A DNA stretch of 58,889 nt from Deltaproteobacteria bacterium (GTDB lineage: Bacteria; Desulfobacterota; DSM-4660; Desulfatiglandales; HGW-15): positions 1 through 58,889 of the forward strand of contig JAFDAM010000004.1 in NCBI GenBank assembly GCA_019313825.1, written 5' to 3'. The translations under genes and the position numbers were made by a program. The notes below the pieces were generated by a model. It did not search any database. It had not been told where the DNA came from and was given only the letters and a program-made list of their open reading frames with translations. Numbering within the stretch: the first letter of the stretch is position 1; every line of letters begins with the position of its first letter. Positions 1 to 8,662 of this stretch are shown in pieces.

Positions 1-319
1 GCGCTTGCAAAATCACCCGAATTATGTGTAGTAAATTAGTAAACAGTAAAGGAAACAAAGGGAAGGACGGAAAGAAATGGGCTGAACTTCACATAATCCA
101 GAACTTCACATAACGTTTTCATATTATTATCCTTTTACCTAACCTACCACCTTCAAAATCTGTGGGTTGAATGATAATAGCATCATAAATAATGAGGTTA
201 TTATGTTCTTAGGCTAGCTTTGAATTTTTGCCATCTTTCTAAACCGATAATTACGTCTGTGAACTTTGAACATCAAGGATCATAATAAAATATAGAAAAA
301 GCTACAAGCACGAGCTTGA
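1..319. other. intergenic, no gene seen
   Basis: No convincing coding region in the first 319 bases. The only structure noted is a short near-tandem direct repeat around 83-114, where the word GAACTTCACATAA occurs twice four bases apart. The stretch is AT-rich and ends at the 3' end of the leftward transporter gene. Confidence 0.5.
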
Positions 320-1222
320 TCAATGCAAAATGAGAAAAGCACCTAATGCTGTGACCAACATTCCAAGGGCAATTTTAAATGTGAATATTTCAATATTGCG
401 GTTAATAAGAAAAGAAAAGAAGAAGACAAAAAATATGCTGGTACCAAGAAGGGGCGCAACCATATTGGCAGGGCTATATCTAAGAGCGGTATAGTAAAGC
501 AATACCGCAGTGGAAAGACTGAAACTGCCAACCATTAGAGGGATAAAGCCTTTTTGAAGTCTAAGCTGCATTATTTGCTTTCTATAATGTCCCATAAAAA
601 GAAAACAAGTCATTATTATAAAAGCTACCATGTAAGAGACGAAAGCCCCCACGAATGAGGAACCAATCTCCCTTACTGCAGGTTTAATCAGTATTGGAGA
701 TGTTCCCCAACAAAGAGCACCTCCCAGTCCTGCAATGATACCTTTGAATTCCTTTCCAGAGAACCCCCTTCGTTTTTTTTCACGAACGCTTTTTGTTTCC
801 GTGCTGACCAGGACCGCTCCGCCTACAATACATAAAACACCTAAGAGAATGAAGACCGTAAGAGTCTCATTTAAAAAAAATACTCCAAAAATCACAGCGT
901 AAATAGGGAAAGTCCTTAAGAAAGCGCCCGATTTATTTGCACCGATAAGCCGAAATGCGTTGTAAGCCAGAAATCTGCCGGCCACAAAGTGAATTATTCC
1001 GGTTAACCCAAGTAATATAAGTGCACGACAGGATATGCCTAGTAATATGCTCCACTCTCCTCTGAGAAAAACGATCGCTGCGAAAATGGGTAACCCAATA
1101 AAAGCAGTGATAACAACACCTGTGAATGACTCTCCAGTCTGCGATGCTGCCTTTCTGATATTTACATCACTAAATCCAAAAGCCGCTGCTGCACAAATAG
1201 TTAAAAACAAGCCTGTCTCCAC
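320..1222 (-). CDS. EamA/DMT-family transporter
   Basis: Predicted inner-membrane permease of the drug/metabolite transporter superfamily; the substrate cannot be read from sequence. The 300-residue protein has about ten hydrophobic segments in two repeated halves, each an EamA domain (roughly residues 2-140 and 155-300), separated by a basic stretch KSVREKKRRGF near residue 145. The length is normal for the family. The start is GTG with a G-rich Shine-Dalgarno-like run just upstream (AGGGGACCTCA); no better in-frame ATG covers the first membrane segment. It has no operon partner: the gene upstream on the right is on the other strand and repeat sequence lies between them. Confidence 0.85.
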   Translation of the reverse strand: METGLFLTICAAAAFGFSDVNIRKAASQTGESFTGVVITAFIGLPIFAAIVFLRGEWSILLGISCRALILLGLTGIIHFVAGRFLAYNAFRLIGANKSGAFLRTFPIYAVIFGVFFLNETLTVFILLGVLCIVGGAVLVSTETKSVREKKRRGFSGKEFKGIIAGLGGALCWGTSPILIKPAVREIGSSFVGAFVSYMVAFIIMTCFLFMGHYRKQIMQLRLQKGFIPLMVGSFSLSTAVLLYYTALRYSPANMVAPLLGTSIFFVFFFSFLINRNIEIFTFKIALGMLVTALGAFLILH

Positions 1223-1418
1223 TGAGGTCCCCTGTATAAAAGTGTTTAATCCTAAGATGTTAAGGATTTCATATCCATTAACTTTTTCCGGATTTAATCG
1301 TTAGTTTGACCAGATTATAGACTTCGCAAATTATTGGTTAAGAATTATTCTGTCTCTAGCTCTAGGTTGAAGATTACTTGCCACTGTACGTAACAAAAGG
1401 TAATTGACGATATTTAAC

Positions 1419-1540
1419 TGGGAATTCCCTACTGCTTGCAGCAGGGATGGTAACAAGGTTTAGCTGAAATCCTCTTTATCGGATATGCTGCGCAGATCCG
1501 ACGTGATACCCCGCAGCTTGCTGCGGGGAGAATTCATTGG
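1419..1540. repeat. hairpin-ended short element (family C)
   Basis: About 120 bp bounded by two GC-rich hairpins: CCCTACTGCTTGCAGCAGGG on the left (about 1427-1446) and CCCCGCAGCTTGCTGCGGGG on the right (about 1509-1528), the latter followed by AGAATTCATTGG. Two looser relatives occur at 27801-27904 and 31012-31115 with the same order of features and the same TTCATT-type right end. The plan resembles palindrome-ended non-autonomous IS200/IS605-type elements. It abuts the first codons of the recombinase gene and probably removed that gene's 5' end. Confidence 0.55.
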
Positions 1541-2292
1541 AGAAGTATAGTTTTTCAGGAGTATACAATACTTTCTCTTCTGAAAGCCACCATAAAGATC
1601 ACCCACTTTATATCAATTTAAAACCATATCTTCAAGATTTCCCCAAAACTGATAAACCTATCCCCGCCTTTAATGGACGCAAACGACGTGGTCTGGATCC
1701 TGATGATGTGAAGAAGCTGCTTGGTGTTGTTAAGGACATAAGGGATCGGGCCATGGTGTTGGTGTTGTTAAGGACCGGTATGAGGATTGGGGAGTTGTTG
1801 AATACCCTGGTCAGTGAGGTGAATCTCAAAGAGAGAAAGATTGAGGTTTATGAAGCGGAGAAGACGCGTGTAGGAAGGGTTGTGTATATCATTGATGATG
1901 CAATAGCTGCCTTGAAGGCATGGCTCAGGAAAAGAGATTCGAAGTATGAATATTTCTTTTATGGTCGAGGAGGTAATCCATTGACCTATGCGGCAGCTCG
2001 AAATAGGTCCCAGATGTGTCTTGAGAAAGCAGGTCTTTCCCACAAGGGATACAGCCCTCATTGTTTACGTCACACCTTTGCCACCGAGTTGCTGAATGCC
2101 GACATGAGGTTGGAATGTCTTCAGCCATTGTTGGGGCACAGCTCCATTGAGATGACCAGGCGTTATGCCAGACTAACCGATAAGAGACGTGAAGAGGAGT
2201 ATTTTCGAGCCATGAGTAAAATAGAAGGGGGGGGGGGGGGGGGCGGATTCGATAGTGAGTCACAAATGAACTCCAAATTTAATGGATATTAG
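1537..2292 (+). CDS. tyrosine recombinase/integrase, probably 5'-truncated
   Basis: Phage-integrase-family catalytic domain that would cut and rejoin DNA through a tyrosine-phosphate intermediate. The active-site set is present: Arg83 (TGMRIGE), His175-x-x-Arg178 (PHCLRH), His201 (LLGHSS) and Tyr210 (RRYARL). Family members usually have an N-terminal SAM-like core-binding domain of about 100 residues. Here only about 50 unconvincing residues precede the catalytic domain, and the only start is a TTG at the edge of a hairpin element, so the 5' end was probably lost. A run of 17 G (2227-2243) encodes seven glycines after the catalytic tyrosine; slippage there would change only the tail. Probably a relic that is no longer active. 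Confidence 0.7.
   Translation: MEKYSFSGVYNTFSSESHHKDHPLYINLKPYLQDFPKTDKPIPAFNGRKRRGLDPDDVKKLLGVVKDIRDRAMVLVLLRTGMRIGELLNTLVSEVNLKERKIEVYEAEKTRVGRVVYIIDDAIAALKAWLRKRDSKYEYFFYGRGGNPLTYAAARNRSQMCLEKAGLSHKGYSPHCLRHTFATELLNADMRLECLQPLLGHSSIEMTRRYARLTDKRREEEYFRAMSKIEGGGGGGGFDSESQMNSKFNGY
2227..2243. repeat. 17-base poly-G tract
   Basis: Seventeen consecutive G within the 3' end of the recombinase gene. Such a tract is prone to replication slippage and also to sequencing or assembly error. It lies downstream of all catalytic residues. Confidence 0.9.
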
Positions 2293-2662
2293 TCGATCTC
2301 ACACTGGTAAATCCCTATGAAAGGCCTTAGCGGATTGTTGATGCAGAACAGCTAAAAAATGAAGCTCTGAGGGACACGAGAATCGACGATCAGATCAAGA
2401 CACGATGTTTATTATTCATGATTTTTCAGCGAAAGGGGGTGAATCAGTGCCTTTGAAGCCTAGCCAGCTGCTAATCTAACTGAAGGGAGGTGATAGAGAA
2501 AAGGACTTTGTCCCTGAATAAAAGTAAGGTAAGAAAAAAGCTTGACAATCATTAAAAACCAGGAAAAGATAAGAGCATGTAACCTGCCAACATAACTAGT
2601 AAAAACAGGATTTGCTACGTATGGCTTGCCATTGTCCTCAATTCATCAACATCTCATTATAG
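2293..2662. other. intergenic, no gene seen
   Basis: No supported gene between the recombinase and the transposase relic. Short frames here lack ribosome-binding sites and recognisable motifs. Confidence 0.4.
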
Positions 2663-2797
2663 TTACTGACCGGCATGCAAGCCTTCAGGCAAATACCCAA
2701 GCGCTTCCTTAAACACACGTAACTGATCAAAACCCGCAGGAACATTGCCATCTCTGAACTCTGTATGAGCAATAACCCCCTGTTCCGACCCCGGTTT
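2663..2797 (-). pseudogene. IS1380-type transposase fragment
   Basis: Translating the minus strand from about 2797 to the stop at 2663-2665 gives about 42 residues, including HTEFRDGNVPAGFDQLRVFK and EALGYLPEG. These match what I recall of the central part of IS1380-family transposases (EFRDGNVPAG...LKEALEMLPEG). Both ends of the gene are missing, and the frame runs into unrelated sequence after LPEGLHAGQ. No terminal inverted repeats were found. Read as a dead insertion-sequence remnant; the family assignment is from memory of the motif. Confidence 0.5.
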
Positions 2798-2874
2798 GAC
2801 AGTTCGCAGTTCGCTTTTTATCCCGGATTATGCAGCAAGGGAACTACTACATAACCCGGGCTTACGGTTTCTCA

Positions 2875-4188
2875 TCATTTTTTATAAGATCCGTAGATCC
2901 CTGAAAATCCGTCGGGAGAAATCCCCAACAGGCAACCAACAAGTATGGTTAAGTTGATTAGTGTTGTACTAACAATACCCAACTTACTCCACCTGCGACC
3001 TGAAGTAATTGCGGGGACAGGTACTATCCCAATTTGACCTTTTTTTGAAACTTTACGCACCAGCAAAAGATCTTCGGCTATCTTCACATCAGGGAATCCT
3101 CCGGCAGATTCAAATGACGCTCTTCCCAGGAAAAGAGCCTGGTCACCATATGGCAGCTTCAGGTATATGGACCGAAGATTGACAAGATGCTCGATAACCC
3201 TCATTAACGGGTTCGCAAGATCAGTCTTGAAACGAAACGCACCCAGGATAATAGTTGGATCCATGAGGTTTTCAAAAACAAGAGTTCCATACTCTTTGGG
3301 TAAAAGAGTGTCAGAGTGGAGGAATAACAGCACTTTCCCGTTGGATTCCTCAGCTCCTCTGTTCTGTTGAACAGCCCTGCCTTTTCTACTCCTGACCACG
3401 CGCGCCCCTGCCGTATTTGCCAGGTGAATCGTGTTATCATCACTTCCGCCATCCGCGACAATTACTTCCGTATTCTCATCAATGGCATTGCGAACTGTGT
3501 GCTGTATTTTCTTCTCCTCATTGAACGCGGGAATAATAACGGATATGTAGGGCCTATATCGTGCCTCGGATGAGTTCCAGTTTCTCACATCATCAATGGT
3601 GTCAATGTCATTGAGTAGTTCGAGCAATTGGTACGCAAGCTTTTGATCCTTGGCCCTGGAAACAGTCTGTTCAAGGACTTTTTCAGTTCCCCATTCAATA
3701 CCTTGAAAGAGGTCCAATGGACGTTTAAGGCCTATCAACCAGTAGCCGCCGTCAATGCTTGGCCCGAGCACAAGATCCTTATAGGCGAGCAGATCATAAG
3801 CCTGGATTAAATGATCGGACCTCATCCGGGGGATATCGGTTCCTATGAGAATAACGCGACTATAGCCTTTCTGGAACGCGTCAAGAAACGCTGATTGCAT
3901 ACGTCTGCCGATATTCCCTCGAACTTGTCTCAAAAAAAGAATATCGCTCCCCAGCCATCTTCGCATCTTTTTTTTGTTTCCACCTTCAAACTGGACCTCA
4001 GCATCCATTTCGCGGTGTAATAAAAATGATCTAACCGTTCTAAGGGTCTTTTCAGTGAGCCTTCGCTGTAGATCAGCAGCGCCCAAAGTCCCCAGATCGG
4101 AGATAAGGCGGGTCTTTGTTCTCCCGGGGACAGGATAACGGCTGAATATTATTAGTTTGTCAATGAAAGTACGATCCTTGTTAAGCAT
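2875..4188 (-). CDS. fusion of DUF2064-type and family-2 glycosyltransferases (arsenosugar-cluster type)
   Basis: A 437-residue two-domain protein. Residues about 8-210 form a nucleotidyl/glycosyltransferase A-fold domain of the DUF2064 type (FSRYPVPGRTKTRLISDLG; GTDIPRM; GPSIDGGYWLIG). Residues about 215-430 form a family-2 glycosyltransferase (YISVIIPAFNEEKKI; VADGGSDDNT; LFLHSDTLLP) with a hydrophobic C-terminal segment. In many genomes these are two separate proteins annotated with arsenosugar biosynthesis, and fused versions are known. The ArsS and peroxidase-like partners lie 3-5 kb to the right on the same strand, separated by HtrA and a MITE. The acceptor sugar is unknown. ATG start, full length for the fusion. 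Confidence 0.8.
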   Translation of the reverse strand: MLNKDRTFIDKLIIFSRYPVPGRTKTRLISDLGTLGAADLQRRLTEKTLRTVRSFLLHREMDAEVQFEGGNKKKMRRWLGSDILFLRQVRGNIGRRMQSAFLDAFQKGYSRVILIGTDIPRMRSDHLIQAYDLLAYKDLVLGPSIDGGYWLIGLKRPLDLFQGIEWGTEKVLEQTVSRAKDQKLAYQLLELLNDIDTIDDVRNWNSSEARYRPYISVIIPAFNEEKKIQHTVRNAIDENTEVIVADGGSDDNTIHLANTAGARVVRSRKGRAVQQNRGAEESNGKVLLFLHSDTLLPKEYGTLVFENLMDPTIILGAFRFKTDLANPLMRVIEHLVNLRSIYLKLPYGDQALFLGRASFESAGGFPDVKIAEDLLLVRKVSKKGQIGIVPVPAITSGRRWSKLGIVSTTLINLTILVGCLLGISPDGFSGIYGSYKK

Positions 4189-4270
4189 CTTTAGTTGAGT
4201 TTTTTTAGTAGCTCTTTATTTCAATGTTGTCCAATAAAAATCGGTTTTGGGTAAGGGTGTCTTTAGTTAA

Positions 4271-4497
4271 TCCATCATTGATAAAGGATCAAATTTTAGT
4301 TGCAACACATGCCACGTTAAATCGAAAAGCAAGAAGAACCGGAATCCCTTCGGAAAAGACTACGAACGGATCGGTATTGCGGCAGACGAAAAATATACCG
4401 AAGATCTTGGAAACTGGATTCTGACGGCGACGGCTTTATTAACGACCAGGAATTCAAAGCCGGCAGCAATCCCGGGGACCCTCAGTCAAAGCCTTGA
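4271..4497 (+). pseudogene. remnant of a secreted c-type haem/EF-hand-like protein
   Basis: Reading from 4271, one frame gives SIIDKGSNFSCNTCHVKSK..NPFGKDYERIGIAADEKY, with a CxxCH haem-attachment motif (CNTCH). After about 4420 a one-base shift is needed to continue into DSDGDGFINDQEFKAGSNPG (tail DPQSKP and a TGA), an EF-hand/thrombospondin-3-type calcium loop. The joined product resembles small exported deltaproteobacterial proteins that pair a CxxCH with a DSDGDG tail. A stop lies directly upstream in frame and no signal peptide can be read, so the gene is broken at both levels. It sits between two leftward genes on the opposite strand. Confidence 0.55.
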
Positions 4498-4565
4498 ACC
4501 AGTTCCGGTTGGCAATATTTCAGATGTTACATTAAGCCTTAAATAGAGACTGTATCTCAGGTCTA

Positions 4566-5657
4566 CTATTGTTGTCTTGGACGTTCCCCCAGGTCTACTT
4601 CAACTTCCTTAAATCGATCATCACGCAGGATCTTTAATACAACCCTCTCCCCTGGCCGCTTCTTGGATACCATCCTGACAAAATCATCAGAAGAGTTGAC
4701 AGGTGTCCCTTCAAAGGCAACCACTATGTCACCGCCGATGGGAAGCAACGCGTTACCCACATTTAACATCTTTGTGCCGCCCTTCAATCCCGCCTTGTCC
4801 GCGGGTCCACCACTGAGGACCTCCATTATCATTGCGCCACGCTCTACCTTGAGATCCAACTCCTTGGCAAGCCCGGGAACAATGGGGAAGAGGGTCACTC
4901 CAAGCCAGGGATGGGAGACATACCCTTTCTCTATGAGGTCAGGGATAATCCGCTTGACCGTATCCACCGGAACTGCGAATCCGATCCCTATGTTCCCGCC
5001 TGAAGGAGAGAAAATTGCCGTATTGATCCCGATAATCTTTCCGTCACTATCCAGCATCGGGCCTCCGGAGTTCCCGGGATTTATTGCCGCATCGGTCTGG
5101 ATGAGATCTTCCATTAATATGCCGCCTTCTGACCGGATGGAGCGCCCCAGGGAGGAGATGATACCGGTAGTAAGTGTCTGCTGAAGCCCAAAGGGATTTC
5201 CAATGGCTATCACTTTTTGCCCCACTTCCAGGTCCTTTGAACTTCCCAAAGGCAGCACATGGAGCTTTTCAGGAGGGGTATCTATCTTTACGATGGCCAG
5301 ATCGTTGTAAGGGTCGGTTCCCACCAGTTGTCCCCTCCACTTGCTCCCATCAGAAAGGGTCACCTCGATGCGCTGTGCATTTTTGATAACATGGTTGTTT
5401 GTAAGTATATATCCCTTGGGGTCAATTATGGCCCCTGAACCGGCGCCCTCGCGAGGTACAACCCCCTGGTAGAAATTGCGTTCAAGGACAATGGTAGTGA
5501 TGTTTACGACGCCCGCGCCCGCTTTCTTATAGACAGAGATGCTGTTCTTCTCATCCTCGGTAAGTGCCCATGAGTTGGAATAAGCTTGCGCAGCGAAAAG
5601 AAACAGGATCAAGATCAGGCCGGAGACCTTCCAATTCCTCAATAATCTTGTATCCAT
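4566..5657 (-). CDS. HtrA/DegP-like periplasmic serine protease, one PDZ domain
   Basis: Trypsin-like quality-control protease predicted to act in the periplasm. An N-terminal hydrophobic segment (residues about 10-30) looks like a signal peptide or anchor. The catalytic triad is visible: His89 (TNNHVI), Asp119 (NDLAIVKID) and Ser197 in INPGNSGGP. A single PDZ domain covers about residues 255-355. At 363 residues it resembles DegS or one-PDZ HtrA proteins more than two-PDZ DegP. The start is supported by AAAGGAGG seven bases or so before the ATG. A 310-bp MITE begins 43 bp upstream of the start, so native promoter elements may have been displaced or supplied by the MITE. Confidence 0.9.
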   Translation of the reverse strand: MDTRLLRNWKVSGLILILFLFAAQAYSNSWALTEDEKNSISVYKKAGAGVVNITTIVLERNFYQGVVPREGAGSGAIIDPKGYILTNNHVIKNAQRIEVTLSDGSKWRGQLVGTDPYNDLAIVKIDTPPEKLHVLPLGSSKDLEVGQKVIAIGNPFGLQQTLTTGIISSLGRSIRSEGGILMEDLIQTDAAINPGNSGGPMLDSDGKIIGINTAIFSPSGGNIGIGFAVPVDTVKRIIPDLIEKGYVSHPWLGVTLFPIVPGLAKELDLKVERGAMIMEVLSGGPADKAGLKGGTKMLNVGNALLPIGGDIVVAFEGTPVNSSDDFVRMVSKKRPGERVVLKILRDDRFKEVEVDLGERPRQQ

Positions 5658-5700
5658 TTTATCCTCCTTTCAAGACGATTCTATAAATTTGTACTATTTG

Positions 5701-6010
5701 TCAGTAATGTCCGGTTAGGATTTTACAATGCTGTCATATGGAAGTTAATGACCGGTGGGGGTCTCTTTTCATGGTCGAACTGCATTATGTGCAGTGCATC
5801 CGCATGAAGCCGGAGGAGGCGGACGGGGGGCTTCCTCGGATATTATCCGATTCGAACGAGGCTGAATAACGGAGAAGCATTCCGTCCGCCTGGCAGGCAC
5901 CTTTTATAAAAGTTTTGCTTCTAACCCGTTCGCCATTGAAAAGAGACCCCCACCGGCCATCTTTAAAATACAAATGTCATTAATGCAAAATCCTAACCGG
6001 ACATTACTGA
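5701..6010. mobile_element. 310-bp MITE with 24-bp inverted ends and 7-bp target duplication
   Basis: Perfect 24-bp terminal inverted repeats beginning TCAGTAATGTCCGGTTAGGA lie at 5701-5724 and 5987-6010. The word CTATTTG flanks both sides (5694-5700 and 6011-6017) and reads as a 7-bp target-site duplication. A second block of inverted similarity (GGTGGGGGTCTCTTTTCA) lies inside the arms, so the whole element could fold as a long hairpin. It has no credible coding capacity; the 62-codon minus-strand frame inside it is arm sequence. It sits between the leftward htrA gene and the 3' end of the leftward TVP38 gene. Confidence 0.85.
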
Positions 6011-6059
6011 CTATTTGTATATCCCTTCTAAATACATTATATCCTATCTACCTGAGCAG

Positions 6060-6755
6060 TTACTCAGGTTTTATCCTTTTGAGAATCTTAGGTATAAAAA
6101 AAGATAATATAAAGAGTGCCAGTGAGAGAAAGACCTTTAATGAGATTAAGCGACCCCAGTCACCGGATACCCAGACCTCTTTTAAAGTCCCGATAAAGAA
6201 GGTAAAAAGAAAGGTTCCAACTACTATACCCAGGGCTGTGCCTGTAAAATAGTCCCGGAAACGCACCTTGGTCAGACCCATGCCAAAGTTCATGGGCGTG
6301 AAAGGGAAGTATACGAGACGAAGATAGAGGGTCGTTGCGAACCCGTTTCTCTCTATGGCATCGTCATACTTTTTCAGTTTATCGCCTGTAAGAGAGGAGG
6401 CAAACTCCCTTCCCAGGGTGCGGCCAATAAAGAACGCGGCGCTGGCGCCGAGCATGGCCCCCACCCATACATACACGAAACCCCAATAGGCACCGAAGAT
6501 AGCAGCCCCAAGACCTGTAAGAAGGGTGCCTGGAATAAAAAGGCATACTCCCACAGCATATACAATCATAAATATGAGTGAAGCCCATATACCCGCGCTG
6601 TCAAGAAAGGTCCCCAGCTTCTCTATGGTCAGATAGTCCTTTATGGGAGTAAAACGTACCAACAGGATTGCAGCCACGATAAATGCCAAAAAGGCAAGGG
6701 CCTTTATCAATGCATTCTTGCGGCTACCGGCAGTTGCTTCCACGGCCTCTTCCAC
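6060..6755 (-). CDS. TVP38/TMEM64-family (DedA-like) membrane protein
   Basis: A 231-residue integral membrane protein with the SNARE-associated/VTT domain (about residues 65-190): IPGTLLTGLGAAIFGAYWGF, then GASAAFFIGRTLGREFA and RLVYFPFTPMNFGMGLT. Such proteins are implicated in lipid scrambling or small-molecule export, but the role here is unknown. The start is GTG with AAGGAG upstream; an overlapping out-of-frame ATG is not used. It is the last gene of the leftward train that includes arsS, about 360 bp downstream of it, and TVP38 proteins recur near arsenosugar-type genes. The stop codon lies within a small hairpin (ACCTGAG/CTCAGGT) of a dispersed repeat. Confidence 0.85.
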   Translation of the reverse strand: MEEAVEATAGSRKNALIKALAFLAFIVAAILLVRFTPIKDYLTIEKLGTFLDSAGIWASLIFMIVYAVGVCLFIPGTLLTGLGAAIFGAYWGFVYVWVGAMLGASAAFFIGRTLGREFASSLTGDKLKKYDDAIERNGFATTLYLRLVYFPFTPMNFGMGLTKVRFRDYFTGTALGIVVGTFLFTFFIGTLKEVWVSGDWGRLISLKVFLSLALFILSFFIPKILKRIKPE

Positions 6756-7114
6756 ATTGTTTCTCCTTAGTTATCTCCCAGCTTTTAAAGGCTTTTAGAT
6801 TAACTATTTCTCATGTCAAGGATTCTAAAAAATATATTTTATTAACCACAGACGGACGCAGCCGGACGCGGACTAATGGTTCCGCGACTTGCGGAACCAT
6901 TAATAGTCATGCCCTGAGGGTAGAACCCTTTTCTCATTGAGATTTAACCCGATTCATTTAAGTTCTATCGGGATTGATATTTTGTCCGGTTCCGTTTTTA
7001 TCGGAAGCAGCCAAAAAGTCTGTGGCTATCGGTGCATGTCTGCGTAAAAACTACTATTATCATACTTGCTCGCTCACAAAGCAAAGCTTGGTACATCAAT
7101 AAAAAGACATGAAC
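6756..7114. other. intergenic with small hairpin, no gene seen
   Basis: About 360 bp between arsS and the TVP38 gene. A compact hairpin (TGGTTCCGC..GCGGAACCA, around 6877-6900) is present without a clear T-run, so a terminator is not certain. No supported small gene. The segment directly after the arsS stop is where a selenocysteine insertion hairpin could continue. Confidence 0.4.
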
Positions 7115-8128
7115 TCAGGTCTCAATGGCACCGCCTCATGTAAAGCCGGCACCGGCAGTACATGTATAGCAGTGGTCCGCAACAGCAATAGTAGTTCCCG
7201 GTTCCGGCGGCCCGGCCATATCTGAGATATGGATTCTCTTACCTCCCATACCAAGCCCCCTTGCCAGATTGAAATCGCAGTCATAGAGATAACCGTCCCA
7301 TGAGACAGAGACAAGGCTGCGACACATAACCCCTTCCATAGCACATGGGTTAAACTTAGAAGTAAGTCTTTGCATGTATGAGTCAAGATTGCCTGTCTGT
7401 TTGAGCCACGTACGGAACCGTCCCAACGGCACATTAGCGAAACTGAAAAGGTTCGTAAACTCTACCCCCAATCGCTCTCGCAGGACCTGACGGAAACGCT
7501 TTTCGGTCTGGGACTGGGACGGTGGGAGGAAGGCGCCTGTGGGATTTGAGATCAGGTCAAGCTCAAGTTCTGAACCATCTCTTCCATATCCAAGGGTATT
7601 GAGTCTTTTTAACGCTGTAATACTATCATTAAAAACACCCTCTCCCCTCTGTGAATCCAATTGAGCTTCATTAAAAGACGGAAATGAAGCCACAACCACA
7701 ACTCCATGTTCTCTAAACAGCTCTATCAAGTGGTCTCTTGCCCCGTCATTCAAGGCGGTCAGGTTGGATCTAACCATTACCTTTGCTGTAAGGGATGATA
7801 ACTTTTCCACAAGATAGGGGAGATACGGATTCAGTTCAGGCGCGCCGCCGGTAATATCAACCACCCCAAAGCTGCATCTTTCAGCATAGGAGATCACCTG
7901 TTCCGCGGTCTCCTGATCCATGTTCTCCCTGCGTGTGGGGCCCGCGCTCAGGTGGCAGTGTTTGCATCTCTGGTTGCACAGGAGACCCACATTGACCTGC
8001 AAGGTTGAGGTCTTCTCCCTCTCCAGTCTAAGGCCGTGTCTGTATAGTGTGAGCTTGAAGGGCTCTATATCGGAGGATCTTTCCTCTGAATTACTATTAG
8101 AGTCTTGTATTATTGCTTCAGGACTCAT
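7115..8128 (-). CDS. arsenosugar-type radical SAM protein ArsS, probable selenoprotein (TGA at 7136-7138 read as Sec)
   Basis: Radical SAM enzyme with the cluster motif C51-x3-C55-x2-C58 (CNQRCKHCH) and a Cys-rich C-terminal region (CAMEGVMCRS; HCYTCTAGAGFT). Known relatives are annotated as arsenosugar biosynthesis radical SAM (seleno)protein ArsS, proposed to adenosylate dimethylarsenic. Conventional translation stops at TGA 7136-7138 after GAGFT. Reading it as selenocysteine continues GGAIET to a second TGA at 7115-7117, matching the family's C-terminal CTAGxGSSCxGA pattern with Sec replacing Cys. The Sec would be residue 331 of 337. A bacterial SECIS must lie just after the TGA; I see only a weak stem (GGT..ACC), not computed. 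The neighbour upstream is the peroxidase-like gene, about 105 bp away. Confidence 0.75.
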
Positions 8129-8233
8129 ATCTTCACCATTGTTATCGCTTTAGATTTTGATTGGCCTATAAAATTTTTTAACAATACGAACGCCATATCG
8201 CTAATGACCACTGACAACCAACAACTGGCAAAT

Positions 8234-8566
8234 CTACATTGACAACTTTTCCGCGATATTGCGCATCTGGATTCCATGCACAAGGGATGCCCCTCCCCTG
8301 ATGGCTGTTACCACGTGGACCGCCTCGGTCATTTCTGCCACATTGGAGCCTTTCTCGAGGCACGACCGGGTAAATGCATCGATACAGTATGGACACTGGA
8401 TTGTATGGGCAACTGCCAGGGCAATGAGTGATTTCTCTCTCTCCGTAAGCTCACCCTCAGAGAACACAGCACCGTAATAATCAAAAAATTTTGTGGCCAG
8501 TTCCTGGGCCTCTTTACCAATCTCTTCAAATTTCGGAAGGTCTTCAGGCTTGTAATATGTCTCCAT
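8234..8566 (-). CDS. arsenosugar-cluster peroxidase-like protein (carboxymuconolactone decarboxylase/AhpD fold)
   Basis: A 110-residue AhpD-like all-helical protein. The redox motif CPYC lies at about residues 58-61 (HTIQCPYCIDAFT), followed by the typical helix EMTEAVHVVTAIRGGASLVHG with its conserved histidine. The family is found beside arsS and the two glycosyltransferases in arsenosugar-type clusters; its actual substrate is not established. ATG start with a GGGGGAA Shine-Dalgarno upstream. It lies between zwf and arsS on the same strand and is probably co-transcribed. Confidence 0.85.
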   Translation of the reverse strand: METYYKPEDLPKFEEIGKEAQELATKFFDYYGAVFSEGELTEREKSLIALAVAHTIQCPYCIDAFTRSCLEKGSNVAEMTEAVHVVTAIRGGASLVHGIQMRNIAEKLSM

Positions 8567-8662
8567 TTATCGATTCCCCCTTATTAACAGTATCAATTAA
8601 CATCCGTTATGGGTGCCCATTAGAATAATTGTGACATCTTGGTTAAATACACTGGTTAACAG

